DNA of 64,000 nt, taken from NCBI GenBank assembly GCA_002316015.1, contig DCCS01000045.1:62001-126000 (forward strand), written 5' to 3'. The first letter of the stretch is position 1, and each line of letters starts with the position of its first letter. The DNA is from Prevotellaceae bacterium UBA1075 (GTDB lineage: Bacteria > Bacteroidota > Bacteroidia > Bacteroidales > Bacteroidaceae). The notes beneath the pieces were generated by a model. The model searched no databases. It worked only from the letters and a program-made list of their open reading frames with translations, and was not told where the DNA came from. Below, piece by piece: positions 31,274-39,943 of the stretch. A program made the translations under genes and the position numbers.

Positions 31274-32569
31274 TCAGAGGACGGCATACTTCAGCACAAA
31301 GAGGACGGCCAAGATGACCATGCTTACCTTGAGCTCACGCCAGCGCCCCGTGAAGGTGCGCAGGAGCACATAGGTTATCAGGCTTACCAGAATGCCATCC
31401 GAGATGCTGTAGGTGAGCGGCATCAGGGCGATGCACACGAATGCGGGCACCGCGTCGGCGAAATCACCCAGGTGGAGCTTGGACACATCGGACATCATCA
31501 TCACTCCCACAAGCACCAGCGCGGGGGCTGTGGCCTGGGCGGGGATGGCCAGGAACAGGGGCGCGAGGAAGAGTGCCAGCACGAAGCAGACAGCCGTGGT
31601 AAAGGAGGTGAGCCCGCTGCGCCCGCCCGCGTTCACGCCCGCCGCGCTCTCCACATAGGTGGTCACCGTGCTGGTGCCCAGCATGGCGCCCACCGTGGTG
31701 CCGATGGCATCGGCCATGAAGGCCTGGTTGAGGCGGGGGATATTGCCTTTCTCGTCCACCATGCCCGCGCGATGGCTCACGCCCAGGAGCGTCCCCATGG
31801 TGTCAAACATGTCGATGAACAGGAACGTGAGCACGCATATCGCCATGTCGAAACTGAGCACATGCCCCCACTCGAACTTCATCGCGATGGGAGCAAGGCT
31901 GGGTGGGACATCCAGCACGCTGCCGAAGTGGGTCACGCCCATGGGGATGCCTATCACGGTGGTCACCAGTATGCCTATGAGCAGGGCGCCGGTCACCTTC
32001 TTGATGAGCAGCACCGCGCTGAGCAGGATGCCCACACAGGCCAGCAGCACAGCAGGGTCATGCAGGTTGCCCATGGTGACAAAGGTGGCCGGGCTGGACG
32101 ACACGATACCCGCGTTCTTCAGCCCGATGAAAGCGATGAAAAAGCCTATGCCAGGCGAGATGGCGCGCCGAAGCACCAGAGGCATCGCGTCCACAATCTT
32201 CTGCCGCAGCCCCGTGGCGGTGATCAGAATGAAGATGAGACCCTCGATGAACACCGCCGTGAGGGCAAACTGCCACGTGTAGCCCATGGTGAGCACCACG
32301 GTGTAGGCAAAGAAGGCGTTGAGTCCCATGCCAGGGGCGAGGGCAAAGGGCAGTTTGGCATACAGAGCCATCACCAGGGTGGCCACAATCGAGGAGACGA
32401 CCGTGGCGGTGAACACAGCCCCCTTGTCCATACCGGCCTCGCCCAGGATGCTGGGATTGACGGCCAGGATATAAGCCATGGTGAGGAAGGTGGTAATGCC
32501 TGCCAGCACCTCACGCTTCACCGTCATGGACGATGGAGCGAAACCGAATATCTTCTCTAACATATTCAT
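31274..32569 (-). CDS. NCS2-family purine/nucleobase permease
   Basis: A 431-residue inner-membrane transporter with about 12-14 hydrophobic segments. It starts MNMLEKIFGFAPSSMTVKRE, followed by LAGITTFLTMAYILAVNPSI, the start of the AzgA-type branch. Signature stretches: LAPGMGLNAFFAYTVV, ISPGIGFFIAFIGLKNAG, LFIDMFDTMGTLLGVS and GTSTVTTYVESAAGVNAGGR. AzgA/GhxP relatives import adenine, guanine or hypoxanthine with protons; specificity here is not decidable. It follows the DUF5020 outer-membrane channel gene by 22 bases on the same strand, giving a two-step uptake route: channel across the outer membrane, permease across the inner. Confidence 0.93.
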   Translation of the reverse strand: MNMLEKIFGFAPSSMTVKREVLAGITTFLTMAYILAVNPSILGEAGMDKGAVFTATVVSSIVATLVMALYAKLPFALAPGMGLNAFFAYTVVLTMGYTWQFALTAVFIEGLIFILITATGLRQKIVDAMPLVLRRAISPGIGFFIAFIGLKNAGIVSSSPATFVTMGNLHDPAVLLACVGILLSAVLLIKKVTGALLIGILVTTVIGIPMGVTHFGSVLDVPPSLAPIAMKFEWGHVLSFDMAICVLTFLFIDMFDTMGTLLGVSHRAGMVDEKGNIPRLNQAFMADAIGTTVGAMLGTSTVTTYVESAAGVNAGGRSGLTSFTTAVCFVLALFLAPLFLAIPAQATAPALVLVGVMMMSDVSKLHLGDFADAVPAFVCIALMPLTYSISDGILVSLITYVLLRTFTGRWRELKVSMVILAVLFVLKYAVL

Positions 32570-32591
32570 AACTCTTGTACGTTGCTGTTGG

Positions 32592-33407
32592 TCAGATGCT
32601 CCACTTGAGCGCGATGGTGGGGTTCCAGTAGAAGGAACGCTTCTTCTCGGCGGGATAGTTGTACCAGATAAAGTTGTTGCTCATCTCCCACTCCGTGCCG
32701 ATGGAGAGTTTGTTGCCGTCCTTGTGGCGGTTCACGATGTTGAACCAGAACTGAGGTTCCGTGAGGAACACCAGGCCGCGCTGGTTACAGCCCGTCTTAC
32801 CGCGATAAACATTCTTGGGAGTCTGCGCGTACCACAGGTCGGCAAATCCGCTGAAGGTGCACAGGTCATTGGCAAAGGTCAGGCCCCACACTGCGGTGGT
32901 CTGGAAACTCGCGTGGCCGTCAAGGCCGTTGTTGGCCTTGAGCATGTGCTTGTAAAGCGCCTGGAAGGTGAAGGTCTTGCGGAAGTCGGCGTTGTGCCAC
33001 TGCAGCGCGGGACCCACCAGGATGGCCTGCTGGAAGGAGTTATACTGAGCCAGGCCACCATCATATTCCGCATGAGCCGTGAAGCTCACATTGGTGTCCT
33101 TGACCTTGGCAAAGGTAAAGTCACGGCTCACCTCCCAGTAGGCGCCTATGACACCGCGCTTGTTGGAACCATTGTTGGCGCGCTGGCTGTCCATCTCCTT
33201 GCCATGATAGTCCATATCAATGAAGAAGAAGGTGCTTCCGAGTTTGTCTGCCTTGAAGAACTCCACGGTGGTGGTGATGGGCTGGCGGCCATCCTCGCTG
33301 TCGGGGTTGATGGGCTTGCCCAAGTCATAGTGCAGTTGGACATTCACCTGTGAAAAGGCTGCGACAGCCATCACTTGCGCCACGGCGCACAGGAACAGTT
33401 TTCTCAT
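32592..33407 (-). CDS. DUF5020 (Tsx-like) outer-membrane channel
   Basis: A 271-residue exported beta-barrel-like protein. ATG 33407 gives signal peptide MRKLFLCAVAQVMAVAAFSQ; the longer frame upstream is not plausible. The mature part alternates short amphipathic strands (VQLHYDLGKPIN, ITTTVEFFKADKLGSTFFFI, SRDFTFAKVKDTNVSFTAHAEYDGG, WGLTFANDLCTFSGFADLW, YWNPTIALKWSI) and ends with an aromatic-rich strand, as in Tsx-type nucleoside channels, to which DUF5020 is related. It is 22 bases upstream of the NCS2 permease in the same orientation, which supports nucleoside or nucleobase uptake. No TAnnTTTG element is evident upstream. Confidence 0.87.
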   Translation of the reverse strand: MRKLFLCAVAQVMAVAAFSQVNVQLHYDLGKPINPDSEDGRQPITTTVEFFKADKLGSTFFFIDMDYHGKEMDSQRANNGSNKRGVIGAYWEVSRDFTFAKVKDTNVSFTAHAEYDGGLAQYNSFQQAILVGPALQWHNADFRKTFTFQALYKHMLKANNGLDGHASFQTTAVWGLTFANDLCTFSGFADLWYAQTPKNVYRGKTGCNQRGLVFLTEPQFWFNIVNRHKDGNKLSIGTEWEMSNNFIWYNYPAEKKRSFYWNPTIALKWSI

Positions 33408-33560
33408 TTTCTTTGTGGTTTGTGATGAGTTAAAACGATTGGTTATATTGTCAGGCGCGCGGGACAGACTGCTTGCCCTCGCCCCGCGCGCCGTCCTGTC
33501 TTCTCGGGGCTGCCCCATGGTGTAACGTGAACACCGCCCGAGGCACCCTCCAAGGGTGTG

Positions 33561-34070
33561 TCAGAGGCGGCTCACTATGTCACCGAGTCCCTTGCGCTTC
33601 TTCAGGGGCTCCTCCAGTCCGTCCGCCGGATGGCCCAGGGGCACGATTACAGCGGCCTCCTCGCTTTCCCGGAGCCCCAGCAGGTCATGCAGGCGCCGCG
33701 CGTCGAAGTTGCACACCCAGCACGAGCCAAGCCCCTGCTCGGTGGCCGCCAGGCAGATGTGCTCGGCCGCGATGGCCACATCGATGTTGCCATGGTGCTT
33801 GCCGTCACCACGCACCCACTCCTCATCGTGGCACACCACACATATTATATATACCGGCGCCTGCGCTATCCACTCGCGCTTGTAGCACGACTGCACCCGC
33901 GCCCTGGCCTCATCGCCCTGCACCACGACAAACCTCCATGGCTGCAGGTTGACCGCCGAGGGCGCCAGACGGGCACACTCCAGGATATACTCCAGTTGGC
34001 TCTCACTTACAGGCTCGGCACTGTAAGCGCGCACCGAGAACCGCTGCTTGCATAATTCCAGAAAACTCAT
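33561..34070 (-). CDS. Nitroreductase-family flavoprotein
   Basis: A 169-residue FMN-binding reductase. ATG 34070 (MSFLELCKQRFSVRAYS) is preferred to the in-frame ATG at 34094 because the FxxLxxxRxSxRxY start is the family N-terminus and the -7 element covers the earlier ATG. Motifs: RFSVRAYS (FMN phosphate), ECARLAPSAVNLQPWRFVVV, HGNIDVAIAAEHICLAATEQGLGSCW and VIVPLGHPAD. It reduces nitro compounds, quinones or similar acceptors with NAD(P)H; the physiological substrate is unknown. A single gene. Confidence 0.92.
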   Translation of the reverse strand: MSFLELCKQRFSVRAYSAEPVSESQLEYILECARLAPSAVNLQPWRFVVVQGDEARARVQSCYKREWIAQAPVYIICVVCHDEEWVRGDGKHHGNIDVAIAAEHICLAATEQGLGSCWVCNFDARRLHDLLGLRESEEAAVIVPLGHPADGLEEPLKKRKGLGDIVSRL

Positions 34071-34091
34071 ACTTCCGTTACAAAATTTTAG

Positions 34092-34099
34092 CAAAGATA
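34092..34099 (-). promoter_or_regulatory. -7 promoter element of the nitroreductase
   Basis: TATCTTTG on the minus strand, 22 bases before the ATG at 34070, overlapping the alternative ATG at 34094. Confidence 0.65.
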
Positions 34100-34215
34100 A
34101 CCTTTTTTAATGGAAACCGCGTCACATTTCGGACACAACGTGGCCACATACCGCAATTATGGGGCAGAAAGGGCGAAAGGAATGCAAAAAGGGCGCGGAA
34201 GAGAGATTATAGGCG

Positions 34216-34223
34216 TACCTTTG
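34216..34223 (+). promoter_or_regulatory. -7 promoter element of the RNA methyltransferase
   Basis: TACCTTTG on the plus strand, 36 bases before the ATG at 34259. Confidence 0.65.
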
Positions 34224-34258
34224 CACCACAAGGGCACGCGCACGCGTGAGGAAAGAAG

Positions 34259-35086
34259 TTGGACAAAAAGAACTGGGACATGCAGATTATAGAGACCGAG
34301 GACACCACCGACCCGCGCCTGGCGGCCTACAGCACACTCACTGAGGCGCAGCTGCGCAACCGGCTGGAACCCGAAAAAGGTATCTTCATAGCCGAGAGCC
34401 CCAAGGTCATCAGGGTGGCGCTACAGGCGGGCTGCCAGCCTGTGTCGCTGCTGTGCGAGCGCAGGCACATCACCGGTGACGCGGCCGACATCGTGGAACG
34501 GATGGGCGACTGCCCCGTATATACGGGTAGCCGCGAGGCACTGAGCCGGCTCACCGGCTACACGCTCACGCGCGGTGTGCTGTGCGCCATGCGCCGCCCC
34601 GCCGGGCGAAGCGTGGAGGGGGTGTGCCAGGGGGCAAGCCGTGTCACGGTGATACACGGGGTGGTCGATTCCACCAACATCGGAGCCATATTCCGCTCGG
34701 CGGCTGCCCTGGGCATCGACGGCGTGCTGCTCACGCGCGACTCGTGCGACCCGCTGAACCGCCGTGCGGTGCGCGTGTCAATGGGCAGCGTGTTCCTGGT
34801 GCCCTGGGCCTGGGCCGACCAGCCTTACGACAGTCTGCGCCAACTGGGGTTCAAGACGGTGGCCATGGCACTCACCCACCGCAGCATCACCCTCGACGAC
34901 CCCTGCCTCACCGCCCAGGAGCGGCTGGCCATCGTGATGGGCACCGAGGGGGACGGACTGCCGGCGCAGGCCATCGAAGGGGCCGACTACGTGGCGCGCA
35001 TCCCCATGCAGCATGGGGTGGACTCGCTCAATGTGGCCGCAGCCTCGGCCGTGGCCTTCTGGCAACTGCGCAAGCGCGGCCGCTGA
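34259..35086 (+). CDS. SPOUT (TrmH/SpoU) RNA 2'-O-ribose methyltransferase
   Basis: A 275-residue protein (or 268 if the internal ATG at 34280, MQIIETEDTTDP, is used). An N-terminal RNA-binding substrate domain (about 25-110) precedes the knotted SPOUT domain. Its three motifs are visible: VVDSTNIGAIFRSAAALG (motif 1 with catalytic Arg), AIVMGTEGDGLP (motif 2) and RIPMQHGVDSLNVAAASAVAF (motif 3). It methylates ribose 2'-OH in tRNA or rRNA using S-adenosylmethionine; which nucleotide is modified cannot be told from sequence. It is monocistronic, with a short intrinsic terminator 11 bases after the stop. Confidence 0.92.
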   Translation: MDKKNWDMQIIETEDTTDPRLAAYSTLTEAQLRNRLEPEKGIFIAESPKVIRVALQAGCQPVSLLCERRHITGDAADIVERMGDCPVYTGSREALSRLTGYTLTRGVLCAMRRPAGRSVEGVCQGASRVTVIHGVVDSTNIGAIFRSAAALGIDGVLLTRDSCDPLNRRAVRVSMGSVFLVPWAWADQPYDSLRQLGFKTVAMALTHRSITLDDPCLTAQERLAIVMGTEGDGLPAQAIEGADYVARIPMQHGVDSLNVAAASAVAFWQLRKRGR

Positions 35087-35096
35087 CAGCCATTAC

Positions 35097-35118
35097 CGGC
35101 AAGAGGCTTTGCCGTTTT
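35097..35118 (+). terminator. Intrinsic terminator of the RNA methyltransferase
   Basis: CGGCAA, loop GAGGCT, TTGCCG, then TTTT. It starts 11 bases after the stop codon. A short stem but classic form. Confidence 0.65.
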
Positions 35119-35232
35119 GCGGTCGCACGTTCCTGGGGTTGTATGGTCTTGGGGCTTTGTGATTGTTGTATGGCACGCGTCTTTTGCAGTCCGGCATACC
35201 CACGAAGCCCTTCCGCCGGCACTCGCGGCCAG

Positions 35233-36105
35233 CTACCTCACGGGAGGCATGGGCGCGAAGCAGCGGGACACGAAGGGCAGGGCCAGGCGCAGGGAATAGT
35301 GCCAGTACTCCCAGTTGTGCACCCCGTTACGCACACGGAACTCATGGCGCACGCCCTTGTCACGCATCAGCTGATGCATGGCGGCGTTGACATCAAACAG
35401 GAAGTCATCGTCGCCGCAGTCCAAGAACCACCCTACCGTGCGCAACTTCCCCAGCGTAGCCTCATCGGCCTCGCGCATGAACCGTATGGTGGAGAGGCGG
35501 TTGACCGCCTCGCGGGTGCGGTAAAGGCAGTCCTGCCTGTCCTGTGGCTCCTCCTTGAAGTCATCACACGCGAGCCACGCGCTCATCGCGAAACACGCGC
35601 AGAAGAGCTCCGGGTGACGCTGGCAATACGAGACACTCCCGCCACCGCCCATGGAGAGTCCCATCACGGCACGGTGTCCCTTGTCGGCCACCACGCGGTA
35701 CTTCTCCTCCATCTGCGGCATGAGTTCCTGGAAGAAGAAGTCCTCATAGTTCCACCCCTGCATGTTGAAGTATCCGCACTGTGTGTTCCGCACGTCGGGC
35801 CCGCCCGCATTGGGCATCACAATCACCATCCCGTCGGCCTCGCCCGAGGCTACCAGTTCATCGGCCACCAGGTTCATGCCGCCCTTGTCCAGCCAGGCGG
35901 TGTAGTCATCGCTCAGCCCGTGCAGCAGGTACACCACGGGGTACATCCGCTCCTCCTTGCCGAATCCATCGGGCAGATACACGTTACACTTCACCCATGT
36001 GCCGAGCACCTTGCTCCGCACCGAGTCGGTCACCACATGGCCGGCACGCGCCGCGCCCCACTGCGCAAGCAGCAGGAGCAGCAAGACAAGTCTTCTCATC
36101 CTCAT
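35233..36105 (-). CDS. Secreted esterase D/feruloyl-esterase-like hydrolase
   Basis: A 290-residue alpha/beta-hydrolase. ATG 36105 (or 36099) yields signal peptide RRLVLLLLLLAQWGAARAG, while the upstream in-frame ATG at 36162 does not. Core motifs: YPVVYLLHGLSDDYTAWL, IVMPNAGGPDVRN, the nucleophile elbow VMGLSMGGGGSV, a catalytic Asp in LDCGDDDFLFDV and the His in NGVHNWEYW. This is the esterase D-type layout of secreted Bacteroidetes esterases that cleave feruloyl or acetyl groups, and also of mycolyltransferase-like enzymes. It lies about 70 bases downstream of the transglutaminase-like lipoprotein on the same strand, so it may be the last gene of the lepB cluster. Confidence 0.9.
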   Translation of the reverse strand: MRMRRLVLLLLLLAQWGAARAGHVVTDSVRSKVLGTWVKCNVYLPDGFGKEERMYPVVYLLHGLSDDYTAWLDKGGMNLVADELVASGEADGMVIVMPNAGGPDVRNTQCGYFNMQGWNYEDFFFQELMPQMEEKYRVVADKGHRAVMGLSMGGGGSVSYCQRHPELFCACFAMSAWLACDDFKEEPQDRQDCLYRTREAVNRLSTIRFMREADEATLGKLRTVGWFLDCGDDDFLFDVNAAMHQLMRDKGVRHEFRVRNGVHNWEYWHYSLRLALPFVSRCFAPMPPVR

Positions 36106-36177
36106 TTCTCTTAACTCGTTTTGTTTGTGATTTTTCTCTGCATGCCTGCCGCGCCACTCCACCGCATGACCATACGC

Positions 36178-38142
36178 TCACCACCACACCTGCCGCCCGT
36201 TCTCGCAAGTGAACGGCCGCACATCGTTTCCGCGCGTCCTGTCACGCAGCAGATAAAGCCCATGGGGGGACATGTGGCTGAACTTGAGCCAGGGGTGTTC
36301 CGCCCGCCGGGTGTCCATCAGCGTCCATCCCTTGTCCTTCCAGCAATAGAGCTGGTATATGCCTCCCGGCTCAATGGTGTTCCCGTCGCCCCTGAACACG
36401 TAATAGATGCGCCCCACGCTCACGGGCCGCCCGAAGTCCATGCCCACCCAGCCATACCGGTGGAAGGGCGCGTCGAAGAATGTGAGCACATCCCCGTCAA
36501 ACACGCTCTCGCGCCTGTAGCCATACTCCCTGAAGGAACCCTCGGTACCTATGACGCTCCCGCTGAGCCGCTTGCCTGTCCCGCGCTCGAAGAACTGCAT
36601 CTCGGCCATGTTGCAGTGCGTGAGCGGGCGGTCCTGCTTGTATCGCCAGTAGCGGTAGGCGGGCACGGTGTCGGGCACCAGGAACTCGCGCCCGTAAGCG
36701 TGGCCGTCGGTGATGGTGGCCAAGGTGTGGTAACTGGCCGAGTCGGTGCTGTTGGACGCCTGCAGCTCCCCGCCCTCGATGCGGCACATGACCTCATAGA
36801 CGTAGTCGAGTGCGGGAAAGCGCCTGTGGGCCGTGACCTGCTCGGCGCCCCTGGCGCACGTGCCCACCCGCCGCACGCTCCCGTCATGCCCGAGCACAAA
36901 GGGCAAGCCCAGGATTTCCCTGCTTCCATCGGAACGGTAGCGCAGGGGGATGTAGAGCACATCGCGCCCCATGTCCCTGAACGTGGCCTTCCCCCTCTTC
37001 ACCTCGGCATAGGCCACGGGTGCCCAGCCCTTGGTGTCAAAGACAGCCAGATAGACATAACTGCCGTGACGCGCCCTGACGGGCAGGGTCACATCACAGC
37101 ACCTGACGTAATGGCTGGTCACATCACGCATGAACACGTTGCGGAAGAACCGGGGGACAAACTTCTCGCGTCTGTTGAGACGCCTGATCTCCTGGTTCTG
37201 GGCATAGGTGCTGCGGTAAGCCTTGGGCATCTTCTCGTCGGGCTTGTGTTCCTCGCCCGGCTGGGTGCAGATGCCTGTGAAGGGCACTTCGCGCCCCTCG
37301 TTGGTGAGCACCACATTCCACGAGTGCCCCTTGTCGCGGTAAGCCCAATGGGGTGTGAAATCCTCCACCACGGGGATGCCCTGGCTGCGCAGCAGCGTGG
37401 TGGCCAGGAGCACATAGAAGTCACAGTTGCCCATGGGCAGGCGCACGGCATCCTCCACGCGTATGTTCTGGAACTCAATGTTGGCCGCGTGGTCGGGATC
37501 CATAAATTCCCGCAGGTTGGCGTTGACCACCTGGGCGGCCTTCAGGGCCGAGTGGGCATACTGGTCACACCACTCAAGCTGCTCCAGCCCCTGGCACTGG
37601 AAGCCGCGCATGCGCGTGCGCCAGTCATCGAGCAATTGCAACTCACAGGTCTTGTAGGGCAGCAGCCACTCGCAGAACTCCTCGAAACTGAGATGGCGCG
37701 CCCACCTGCCCTGCCTCCAGCAGCGGAAGGCATCGTCAATGTTGCGTATGAGATAGTCGGCTGTCACCACCCTGCTGTCAAACACCTTGCCCACCTGCTG
37801 GATTCCGCACCGCGCGGCGCAGGCGTTTATGGAGTCGCGCAACTGCTCGTACCTGCAGCCCTTCATGCGTACGCACAACTCTGCCACCTGGCACGAGTAG
37901 GACACCACCGAGTCGGTATCGGCGTAGGAGTAATGGCCCGGCATGTTCTCTACCAGGTAACGTGCGGCCCGGAGCTTGAGCGAGTCACCCGCGTAATGGG
38001 TGAGCACCCGCTCGAGCTGCGCACGGTTGTCACCCGCAAACTGGAGGGCTTCCTCCAGCCTGCGGTCCTCGCCTCCCCTTGCACAACAGCCCAGCACAAG
38101 CGGCAGCAGCACAAGAAGCATCACACGCCCGATTATCCTCAT
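36178..38142 (-). CDS. Transglutaminase-like lipoprotein with C-terminal discoidin-like domain
   Basis: A 654-residue probable lipoprotein. ATG 38142 gives signal MRIIGRVMLLVLLPLVLGCC with a lipobox Cys at residue 19. The N-terminal helical region (about 30-180) is followed by a transglutaminase/protease core: GNCDFYVLLATTLLRSQGIP with candidate catalytic Cys near 238 and GHSWNVVL with His near 272. A beta-rich stretch follows, then a discoidin-like domain near 500-600 (RYWRYKQD, THCNMAEMQFFERG) of the same kind as in the CotH proteins. Members cleave or cross-link peptides; substrate unknown. It is 31 bases downstream of the O-antigen-ligase-like gene, same strand. Confidence 0.85.
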   Translation of the reverse strand: MRIIGRVMLLVLLPLVLGCCARGGEDRRLEEALQFAGDNRAQLERVLTHYAGDSLKLRAARYLVENMPGHYSYADTDSVVSYSCQVAELCVRMKGCRYEQLRDSINACAARCGIQQVGKVFDSRVVTADYLIRNIDDAFRCWRQGRWARHLSFEEFCEWLLPYKTCELQLLDDWRTRMRGFQCQGLEQLEWCDQYAHSALKAAQVVNANLREFMDPDHAANIEFQNIRVEDAVRLPMGNCDFYVLLATTLLRSQGIPVVEDFTPHWAYRDKGHSWNVVLTNEGREVPFTGICTQPGEEHKPDEKMPKAYRSTYAQNQEIRRLNRREKFVPRFFRNVFMRDVTSHYVRCCDVTLPVRARHGSYVYLAVFDTKGWAPVAYAEVKRGKATFRDMGRDVLYIPLRYRSDGSREILGLPFVLGHDGSVRRVGTCARGAEQVTAHRRFPALDYVYEVMCRIEGGELQASNSTDSASYHTLATITDGHAYGREFLVPDTVPAYRYWRYKQDRPLTHCNMAEMQFFERGTGKRLSGSVIGTEGSFREYGYRRESVFDGDVLTFFDAPFHRYGWVGMDFGRPVSVGRIYYVFRGDGNTIEPGGIYQLYCWKDKGWTLMDTRRAEHPWLKFSHMSPHGLYLLRDRTRGNDVRPFTCENGRQVWW

Positions 38143-38173
38143 ATCTATTCTTATAACATCCACACGCCCGCTT

Positions 38174-39943
38174 TTATTGTTCCATTATGCAACTCTTCGC
38201 CTCCCTCCTTATCTCCATGTCCAGCGGCGAGTCGCTCCGGGCGGGCAAGGACAGGATCACGCGTGCCACCCGTCTGGCGCGCGCCACCTGCCCGCTCTGC
38301 CTGTAGAGGCGCATGAGGCAGAGCAGCGGGTACAGGCGCGCCGGGCTCTGGGCATGCGCCTGCCAGTAGGCGCGCTCCGCATGGGCGGGGGCATGCAGAT
38401 GGCGGTAGTTGTGGCCACGAAGCACATGCAGCATGGGGGCGTTGCTCACCAGCGCCCCCTGGGCGAGCAGGTGGTTGCTCTCATTGTACCTGCCACAGGA
38501 AGCCAGCATCTGGCCATAGCGGAACAGGAACTGCGCGTCGTGCCGCATGAGGGGCAGCAGGCTCTCATACTGGGGCAACAGGCGGGGACTGTCGCGCCCG
38601 ACTATCAAGCGGCTCTGGGCTGTGGCACGCACCCTTTCCCGGACAGGACAAAACACAAGAAACGCCGATAAAACCGCAAAGACAGCCATGGAGAAAGCCA
38701 GTCCCACACCACCGCGCGGGCCTGCGGGAAGGTCATGGGGAGCGGGTGCCACAGCCGTACTGGCCGCCTGTGCCGACAGCAGGACAAGCAACAACTGGAA
38801 GGGAAGCAACTGGAAAGGATAGGAGAAAAGCGAGACAACCAGGACTCCCAGGAGCGCAAGGGCGAGAGCCGGGCTGCACCGCCACAACCGCCAGAGCACC
38901 GCCGAGGCGGACGACACGGCAAGCAGGAGCCCCACCAGACCCTGTTCCACCGCCACGCACATGCCGTCGCACAGGGCGTACTCGATGGTGCCCGCATGGC
39001 AGGTGAGTGCAAACGGGAGATGCTGGTGGAGCGCGGCCGCACCCTGCCCGTACGCGCCGAAAAACGTCCCGATTCCACTGCCAAAGACAGGATGGCGTGC
39101 CACAAGGTACGATGAAACGGCATAAAACAGCACGCGCCCTTCAGACGAGCCTCGCTTCATGAAGTACAGCAACAAGCCGCCCACAACGGCAATTCCCAGC
39201 ACATAGAGGCGCATCCGCGATGACATGCGCGGCCATGTGGCCACCAGCAGGCACACAACCGCGCCCGTCAGCGCGGCACGGCTCCATCCCAGGGGAAGCA
39301 TGAGGGAGCAGAGTGCCAGGGTGGCCATGAAAAGGGCACGGCATGCCCAGGAAAGGCGTGCATGCCCCGGTGAAACAGGATAAAAGAAACGGTAAAAACC
39401 CAGGCACAGCCCCACAAGGAAGACAGCCGAGCAGGGGCCGGGATTGGGGAACGTGCCCGTAAACGGGAAGTCGGCATGACGGCTGCCGCCGCAGAGCAGC
39501 TGGGACAGGCAGAGCAGGCACTGCACGACGGCAAACAAAGCCACCACGCCCTCGGTGGCCGTCACGGAAGGCACGGCATACGAGAACAGCAGGCGCAGAG
39601 CGGCGTACAAGGCCGCCAGCGACACGCTCCTGAGCACAGCAGGCAGGCAGGGCACTTCGGGCGTGCCGCACCAGGCGCGCAGCAGCACATAGAGCAGCCA
39701 CATGCCCAGCAGGCCATCGATGGCCGTGAGGCGCATGCGGCACCCGCCGGCGATGAAAAGCGGCAGACCTGCCACAGCCAGCAGTCCGCCCGCCACGGGC
39801 ACGGCCACATCGGCCGTGCAGAAGCCCGTGCCCACAGGAAAGAGCATCAGCACCAGCACAGCCAGCAACGCGGCCAGGGGAACCAGCACGCGCATCCGCG
39901 ACCCGCACGGCCGGCAGCCGGCCACCCACTCCCGTACGCTCAT
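38174..39943 (-). CDS. O-antigen ligase/polymerase-like (Wzy_C) membrane protein with C-terminal helical repeats
   Basis: A 589-residue polytopic membrane protein. ATG 39943 (MSVREWVAGC) overlaps the lepB stop by four bases (ATGA). About 10-12 hydrophobic segments span 20-420. The Wzy_C-like loop is GSGIGTFFGAYGQGAAALHQ, then HLPFALTCHAGTIEY and VEQGLVGLLLAV, with the family's conserved large extracytoplasmic loop and Glu-x-Gly helix start. The C-terminal 150 residues (LIVGRDSPRLLPQYESLLPL, LFRYGQMLASCGRYNESNHL, AHAERAYWQAHAQSPARLYP) look like TPR-type helical repeats. The superfamily includes WaaL ligases, Wzy polymerases and PglL protein O-glycosyltransferases. Which applies is unknown. Confidence 0.85.
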   Translation of the reverse strand: MSVREWVAGCRPCGSRMRVLVPLAALLAVLVLMLFPVGTGFCTADVAVPVAGGLLAVAGLPLFIAGGCRMRLTAIDGLLGMWLLYVLLRAWCGTPEVPCLPAVLRSVSLAALYAALRLLFSYAVPSVTATEGVVALFAVVQCLLCLSQLLCGGSRHADFPFTGTFPNPGPCSAVFLVGLCLGFYRFFYPVSPGHARLSWACRALFMATLALCSLMLPLGWSRAALTGAVVCLLVATWPRMSSRMRLYVLGIAVVGGLLLYFMKRGSSEGRVLFYAVSSYLVARHPVFGSGIGTFFGAYGQGAAALHQHLPFALTCHAGTIEYALCDGMCVAVEQGLVGLLLAVSSASAVLWRLWRCSPALALALLGVLVVSLFSYPFQLLPFQLLLVLLSAQAASTAVAPAPHDLPAGPRGGVGLAFSMAVFAVLSAFLVFCPVRERVRATAQSRLIVGRDSPRLLPQYESLLPLMRHDAQFLFRYGQMLASCGRYNESNHLLAQGALVSNAPMLHVLRGHNYRHLHAPAHAERAYWQAHAQSPARLYPLLCLMRLYRQSGQVARARRVARVILSLPARSDSPLDMEIRREAKSCIMEQ

